Shown piece after piece: positions 54,971 to 59,162 of a stretch of 59,162 nt of DNA. Each line of letters opens with the position of its first letter. Position 1 is the stretch's first letter. Source of the DNA: Klebsiella planticola ATCC 33531 (GTDB taxonomy: Bacteria > Pseudomonadota > Gammaproteobacteria > Enterobacterales > Enterobacteriaceae). The notes under the pieces are model-generated. The model did no database searches. It was not told the DNA's origin and saw nothing but the letters and a program-made list of their open reading frames with translations. Position numbers and translations under genes: made by a program. The DNA is taken from assembly GCF_000735435.1 (NCBI RefSeq), contig NZ_JMPP01000036.1, forward strand, positions 1-59,162, given 5' to 3'.

Positions 54971-56515
54971 TTACTGCTGCGGCGCGACCGGCGGCGCCAC
55001 TTCTTCAGGCAGGGTTTCCTGCGGTTCGGCGCCAGGGGCTGCCGGCAGAGTAAAGCCAAACATTCCCGCGAACTCATCCAGCGGCATTTTCTGCCCGTTC
55101 AGGGTGACCTGACCTTCGGCGTATTGCAGACTGGAGGTGATCGCGTTGTCTTCCATCGCGGTAATGCGGAACATCTGTCCCATGGCGGCGAGACCTTTCA
55201 CCTGCTGGTCTGCCAGTTTCGCCGCATCTTCCGGCTGGTAACCTTCGAGACCGGCAATCTGAGTCATAAATGCGGTGGCCATATCGACCGGAATCACCAG
55301 CTTGCTGTCGAGCGACTTGACGCTGCGATCCACTTCATCCGCCAGCGTTTGCGGCTCAGCGGTGGTCAGCGCAGGGTCTTTCAGCAAAACAGACATATTG
55401 AAGGTGCTTTCCCCTTTGGCATTGCGCCAGCTTAGCGGGGCGATAGTCAGAGACGGGTTGCCCTTCAGTAAAATCGGTAGCGCTTTAAAGAAGGTTTCCG
55501 TCAGCGCCTGCTGATACAGCTCAGGATTCTGCGTCAGCTCCGGCTTCGCCATCAGCGCCTGAGCTTCGGCATTGTACTGCTGGCTGAACTGATGCCAGGC
55601 CTGACCATCAAGATTCGCCAGCTTGATGGTCAGTTTACCGCTGCCGATATCCTGGTTTTGCAGCTTCAGGCTGTTGACGGTGTAGTCCAGCTGGCTGTTA
55701 ATCCCTTTACCGTCTTCAGTCAGCGAAGACTGGCCATCGATGTTCATCCCTTCCAGCAGGGCCAGCTCTTTCCCTTCAACGCCAATCGACAGCTTCTCCA
55801 GGGAGATTTTTTGCTTACCGATGCGCTCATTAAAGCTGGTCATCTCGGTGGCGCCGTCGGTTTTCAGATTATTGAAGTTCAGCTGGACTTTCTGGTTGTA
55901 TTCATTGAGCGCGTTGATCTGGCCGCTGCTCGCTTCACCGCTCAGACTCACGGATTTGCCTTCCGCATCCGCATCGAGCTGGAACTGACCGCCGCTGAAG
56001 GTGACTTTCTCATCGCCTTTCGCGTAGTCGAGTGGTTTTAGATCGATAGCCGACCGGCTGTCGCCGCTGTAGGCAATGCGGGTATTGATAGTAAACGGGG
56101 ATTCGCCTTTGGCGATATCAAACAGCCCTTTGCTGGCGTCGTTATTAACCAGTGTGGTTCTGACGGACGCCATCGCCGGGGCAAGCTGGCCGGATTTCAG
56201 CGCTGCTGCCGGGAAGGGGCCGTGATCGACCGCTTCATCAAACACCAGTGACTGCCCGGCGGCAAGCCAGCTGTTCTCTTTACCGGCAACCGGCTTCACT
56301 ACCAGCTGCAGGTGGCTACTGAACACGCCGCGCTGGTAGTTTTGCCATGACAGCTCGACGCCCGCTTCCGGCGCGCTGCTCTGTAGCTGCGCATTGGCCT
56401 GTTGCACCACCTCGGCGAGGTGACTTTCCAGCTGTTTCCCTGTGTACCAGGCACCACCTGTCCAGATGACGCCCAGCGCCACGATAATTCCTGCTGCGAC
56501 CAGCGATTTCTTCAT
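54971..56515 (-). CDS. ydgA: DUF945 family protein YdgA
   Basis: This 514-residue protein has an N-terminal signal/anchor (residues 4-26, LVAAGIIVALGVIWTGGAW). The rest is a long periplasmic part rich in beta structure, typical of DUF945 (YdgA/YihF family). E. coli YdgA (502 residues) is an inner-membrane protein of unclear function; a dimer has been reported. The C-terminal tail is Pro/Glu-rich (ETLPEEVAPPVAPQQ). A terminator-like hairpin lies only about 15 bp upstream of its ATG. Confidence 0.94.
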   Translation of the reverse strand: MKKSLVAAGIIVALGVIWTGGAWYTGKQLESHLAEVVQQANAQLQSSAPEAGVELSWQNYQRGVFSSHLQLVVKPVAGKENSWLAAGQSLVFDEAVDHGPFPAAALKSGQLAPAMASVRTTLVNNDASKGLFDIAKGESPFTINTRIAYSGDSRSAIDLKPLDYAKGDEKVTFSGGQFQLDADAEGKSVSLSGEASSGQINALNEYNQKVQLNFNNLKTDGATEMTSFNERIGKQKISLEKLSIGVEGKELALLEGMNIDGQSSLTEDGKGINSQLDYTVNSLKLQNQDIGSGKLTIKLANLDGQAWHQFSQQYNAEAQALMAKPELTQNPELYQQALTETFFKALPILLKGNPSLTIAPLSWRNAKGESTFNMSVLLKDPALTTAEPQTLADEVDRSVKSLDSKLVIPVDMATAFMTQIAGLEGYQPEDAAKLADQQVKGLAAMGQMFRITAMEDNAITSSLQYAEGQVTLNGQKMPLDEFAGMFGFTLPAAPGAEPQETLPEEVAPPVAPQQ

Positions 56516-56528
56516 AGCATTTGTCCAT

Positions 56529-56558
56529 AAATAAAACCAGGCGGATCGAGCCGCCTGG
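56529..56558 (-). terminator. manA terminator in the ydgA leader
   Basis: In the minus-strand direction the stem CCAGGCGG/CCGCCTGG (56537-56558) with a 6-nt loop is followed by TTTTATTT. The T-run ends about 15 bp before the ydgA start codon. Confidence 0.85.
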
Positions 56559-56613
56559 TCATGTTGTCATGATGAGGGAAAGTCTAGCAAGCGCGGCTAA
56601 AAAGTTCAGTAAC

Positions 56614-57792
56614 TTACTTGAGCTTATTAAAAACGCGCGCCAGACGACCGCTGCCGCTGACCGCAACCGGCGACTCGTTACAGCCAATAAAGGCCGACTC
56701 ACCGGCTTTCAGGGTCAGATGCTGTTCACCTTTACGCAGAACCGCTTCGCCTTCCACGCAGAAAATGATGGCCGCGCTCTGCTGGTCGAGGGTGGATTGC
56801 TGTGCCGAAAGATCGTGCAGGGAGAAGGCGAAATCATCGACCGGAATCGGGAAATCCAGCTCCGCGGCGTGTTTCACCGGCTGAGTCAGCAGCTCGCCTG
56901 CCGGTTTGGCAACGAACTTCACGTTGGCAACCAGCTCCGGGATATCGATGTACTTCGGCGTCAGGCCGGCACGCAGCACGTTATCCGAGTTGGCCATCAC
57001 CTCCAGCGCCACGCCCTGCAGGTAGGCATGCGGCGTTTCGGCGAACAGGAACATCGCTTCGCCTGGATTCAGCTTCACCACGTTAAGCAGCAGCGGAGAG
57101 AACAGGCCGCTGTCGTCGGGATAGAATTCGGCGATCAGGCGGATGGTCTGCCACGGTTCGCCCTGTTGGTTATCCAGCGCGGTTTGCAGCACGCGCAGAG
57201 CCTGCGCTTTTTCTTCACCTTGCATATTGAGCAGGCCGGCGAACAGCTGGCTTAAATGTTCAGCATCCGGCTGGCTGAGAAATTCACCGATGGCCGGGTG
57301 CGCGCTGGCAACCGGCTGCAGCAGGGCGGCAATCTCGTTAAATTCGCGGAACGCGTTCATCGCCAGGAATGGCGTCAGCGCAAAGACCAGCTCCGGCTTG
57401 TGGTTAGGATCTTTATAATTACGTTCAGCGGCATCCAGCGGAATGCCGGCGGCGTTCTCTTTGGCAAAGCCAATTTCTGAGGCCTGCTTGTTCGGATGAA
57501 CCTGAATGGAGAGCGGCTGGGCGGCGCAGAGCACTTTAAACAGGAACGGCAGCTCGCCAAAACGCTGTGCAACCTTGTCGCCGAGCAGCGCGGACTTGTC
57601 GCCGTCGATGATCTGGCGCAGCGCGTGCGGGCGACCGTCGGCGTCGAGAATCTGCGAGCTGCTTTTCGGGTGCGCGCCCATCCATAGCTCCGCCATTGGC
57701 AGGTTGTCCGGGTTGGCGATACCATAAAGTTCCGTTAATGCGGTGTGACTTCCCCAGGCGTAGTTCTGCACTGAGTTAATGAGCTTTTGCAT
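56614..57792 (-). CDS. manA: Mannose-6-phosphate isomerase
   Basis: ManA interconverts mannose-6-phosphate and fructose-6-phosphate for mannose use and for GDP-mannose supply to capsule and LPS. The 392-residue type I enzyme has zinc-site regions SIQVHPNKQ and NYKDPNHKPELVFAL, and the late motif VNLKP-like KLNPGEAMFLFAETPHAYLQ. ATG 57792 (MQKLINSVQNYAWGSHTALT) matches E. coli ManA (391). A frame from 57987 runs across the fumA promoter and is rejected. It is divergent from fumA. Confidence 0.97.
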   Translation of the reverse strand: MQKLINSVQNYAWGSHTALTELYGIANPDNLPMAELWMGAHPKSSSQILDADGRPHALRQIIDGDKSALLGDKVAQRFGELPFLFKVLCAAQPLSIQVHPNKQASEIGFAKENAAGIPLDAAERNYKDPNHKPELVFALTPFLAMNAFREFNEIAALLQPVASAHPAIGEFLSQPDAEHLSQLFAGLLNMQGEEKAQALRVLQTALDNQQGEPWQTIRLIAEFYPDDSGLFSPLLLNVVKLNPGEAMFLFAETPHAYLQGVALEVMANSDNVLRAGLTPKYIDIPELVANVKFVAKPAGELLTQPVKHAAELDFPIPVDDFAFSLHDLSAQQSTLDQQSAAIIFCVEGEAVLRKGEQHLTLKAGESAFIGCNESPVAVSGSGRLARVFNKLK

Positions 57793-57988
57793 TCTCAATC
57801 CCTGTTTCCACATGATAATAATCGCTCTATTAAACCAGCAAACCGCCGAGAAGCAACTGCTGAAAGAAAAAGTCGTCCTTGTCTCAGTTTTTGTTAAAAT
57901 TTTGTGTAAAATTGATCGACTCGCTTTTCTACAGGCAAATGGAGTGTCTGCCTGAAATATAATCAGCCCAGCAGTAAGTGAGAGCACA

Positions 57989-59162
57989 ATGTCGAATAAA
58001 CCGTTTGTTTATCAGGATCCTTTCCCCCTCAAAAAGGATGACACCGAGTATTATCTCCTCAGTCGTGACTACGTCTCTGTCGCCGAATTCGCCGGCCAGG
58101 AAGTCCTGAAGGTTGAACCTCAGGCGCTGACCCTTCTGGCACAACACGCTTTTCACGATGCTTCCTTCATGTTGCGCCCGGCGCACCAGCAGCAGGTCGC
58201 CGATATCCTTAACGACCCGGAAGCCAGTGAAAACGACAAATACGTCGCCCTGCAGTTCCTGCGTAACTCCGATATCGCGGCCAAAGGCATTTTGCCGACC
58301 TGCCAGGATACCGGTACCGCAATCATCACCGGTAAAAAGGGCCAGCGCGTCTGGACCGGCGGCGGCGATGAAGCGGCGCTGGCGCAGGGGGTCTATAACA
58401 CCTATATCCAGGATAACCTGCGCTACTCGCAGAACGCGGCCCTGGATATGTATAAAGAGGTCAACACCGGGACTAACCTGCCGGCGCAGATCGATCTTTA
58501 TGCTACCGACGGTGACGAATACAAATTCCTCTGTATCGCCAAGGGCGGAGGTTCGGCCAACAAGACCTATCTGTATCAGGAAACCAAAGCGCTGATTACC
58601 CCGGCGAAGCTGAAAAGCTACCTGGTTGAGAAGATGCGCACTCTCGGCACCGCGGCCTGTCCGCCGTACCATATCGCCTTCGTGATTGGCGGCACCTCGG
58701 CGGAATCGACGCTGAAAACCGTGAAGCTGGCATCGACCAAATATTATGATGGCCTGCCGACCGAAGGTAACGAACACGGTCAGGCGTTCCGCGATATTCA
58801 GCTGGAGCAAGAGCTGCTGCTGGAAGCGCAGAATCTCGGCCTCGGCGCGCAGTTCGGCGGCAAATACTTCGCCCACGATATCCGCGTAGTGCGTCTGCCG
58901 CGCCACGGGGCCTCCTGCCCGGTCGGCATGGGCGTCTCTTGTTCCGCTGACCGCAATATCAAGGCTAAAATCAACCGGGAAGGGATCTGGCTGGAGAAGC
59001 TGGAAAGCAACCCGGGCAAATACATTCCCGAGTCGCTGCGTCAGGCCGGTGAAGGTGAAGCGGTGAAGGTTAATCTCAATCAGCCGATGAGCGAGATTCT
59101 GGCACTGCTGTCGCAGTACCCGGTATCGACCCGGCTGTCGCTCAGCGGCACCATCATCGTAG
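57989..59162 (+). CDS. fumA: Class I fumarase FumA, partial (3' end outside the window)
   Basis: FumA is an oxygen-sensitive [4Fe-4S] fumarate hydratase of the TCA cycle. The visible 391 residues run from [20 protein letters not shown]. They contain the cluster cysteines in [23 protein letters not shown] and [13 protein letters not shown], matching FumA/FumB. FumA is favoured over FumB because of its place next to manA; in E. coli fumC follows. GTGAGAG precedes ATG 57989. Confidence 0.95.
   Translation, partial: MSNKPFVYQDPFPLKKDDTEYYLLSRDYVSVAEFAGQEVLKVEPQALTLLAQHAFHDASFMLRPAHQQQVADILNDPEASENDKYVALQFLRNSDIAAKGILPTCQDTGTAIITGKKGQRVWTGGGDEAALAQGVYNTYIQDNLRYSQNAALDMYKEVNTGTNLPAQIDLYATDGDEYKFLCIAKGGGSANKTYLYQETKALITPAKLKSYLVEKMRTLGTAACPPYHIAFVIGGTSAESTLKTVKLASTKYYDGLPTEGNEHGQAFRDIQLEQELLLEAQNLGLGAQFGGKYFAHDIRVVRLPRHGASCPVGMGVSCSADRNIKAKINREGIWLEKLESNPGKYIPESLRQAGEGEAVKVNLNQPMSEILALLSQYPVSTRLSLSGTIIV

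Overview
The window is a chromosomal segment from a member of the Enterobacterales, most likely Enterobacteriaceae of the Klebsiella/Raoultella/Enterobacter type. I infer this from protein similarity to Escherichia coli recognised by eye and from gene order. The order follows the E. coli stretch from fumA and manA to mdtK almost gene for gene (read right to left), and GC is moderately high. E. coli genes expected at these positions but not seen here are lhr (between rnt and grxD), sodC (between ydhK and ydhF) and the hdhA-uidRABC group (between malI and ydgA). There is no phage, integrase, transposase, CRISPR array, rRNA or tRNA that I can recognise.

Layout. 1-3.5 kb: acid-shock gene asr (cut by the window edge), a divergent NAD(P)-oxidoreductase/LysR pair, and the mdtK drug pump. 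3.8-9.5 kb: riboflavin synthase, cfa, the purine pair punC/punR, purR with two PurR boxes, and the 29-codon gene ynhF. 9.7-17.1 kb: ydhP, sodB, a GNAT acetyltransferase, mepH, grxD, rnt, and the electrophile-detoxification set nemR-nemA-gloA. 17.2-22.4 kb: ydhL, ydhF, the ydhIJK efflux set and slyA with an exact SlyA box. 22.4-23.5 kb: a decayed diguanylate cyclase gene and about 0.5 kb of unrecognised DNA. 23.5-31.2 kb: slyB, anmK, mliC, pdxH, an ERIC element, tyrS, pdxY, gstA, dtpA. 31.8-37.9 kb: the rsxABCDGE-nth operon. 38-42.8 kb: ydgK, cnu, a family 1 glycosidase behind a perfect 33-bp palindrome, blr, ydgJ, add.

42.9-50.9 kb is the largest departure from the E. coli order. Between add and malY lie a membrane diguanylate cyclase, an orphan MetQ-like lipoprotein, yedF and yedE, ydfZ with a well-placed FNR site, a PiT-family phosphate permease, and a divergent CorA-family transporter. 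Putting ydfZ next to yedEF joins three genes that have separately been linked to selenium, which makes this the most interesting neighbourhood in the window. 50.9-59.2 kb: malY-malX with divergent malI (two identical MalI operators around a CRP site), ydgA, manA and the start of fumA.

The window is mostly conserved housekeeping and stress chromosome with several accessory insertions. I found no convincing new defence or mobile system. The best leads are the add-malY insertion, the palindromic operator of the glycosidase, the degraded GGDEF gene and several non-coding hairpins.
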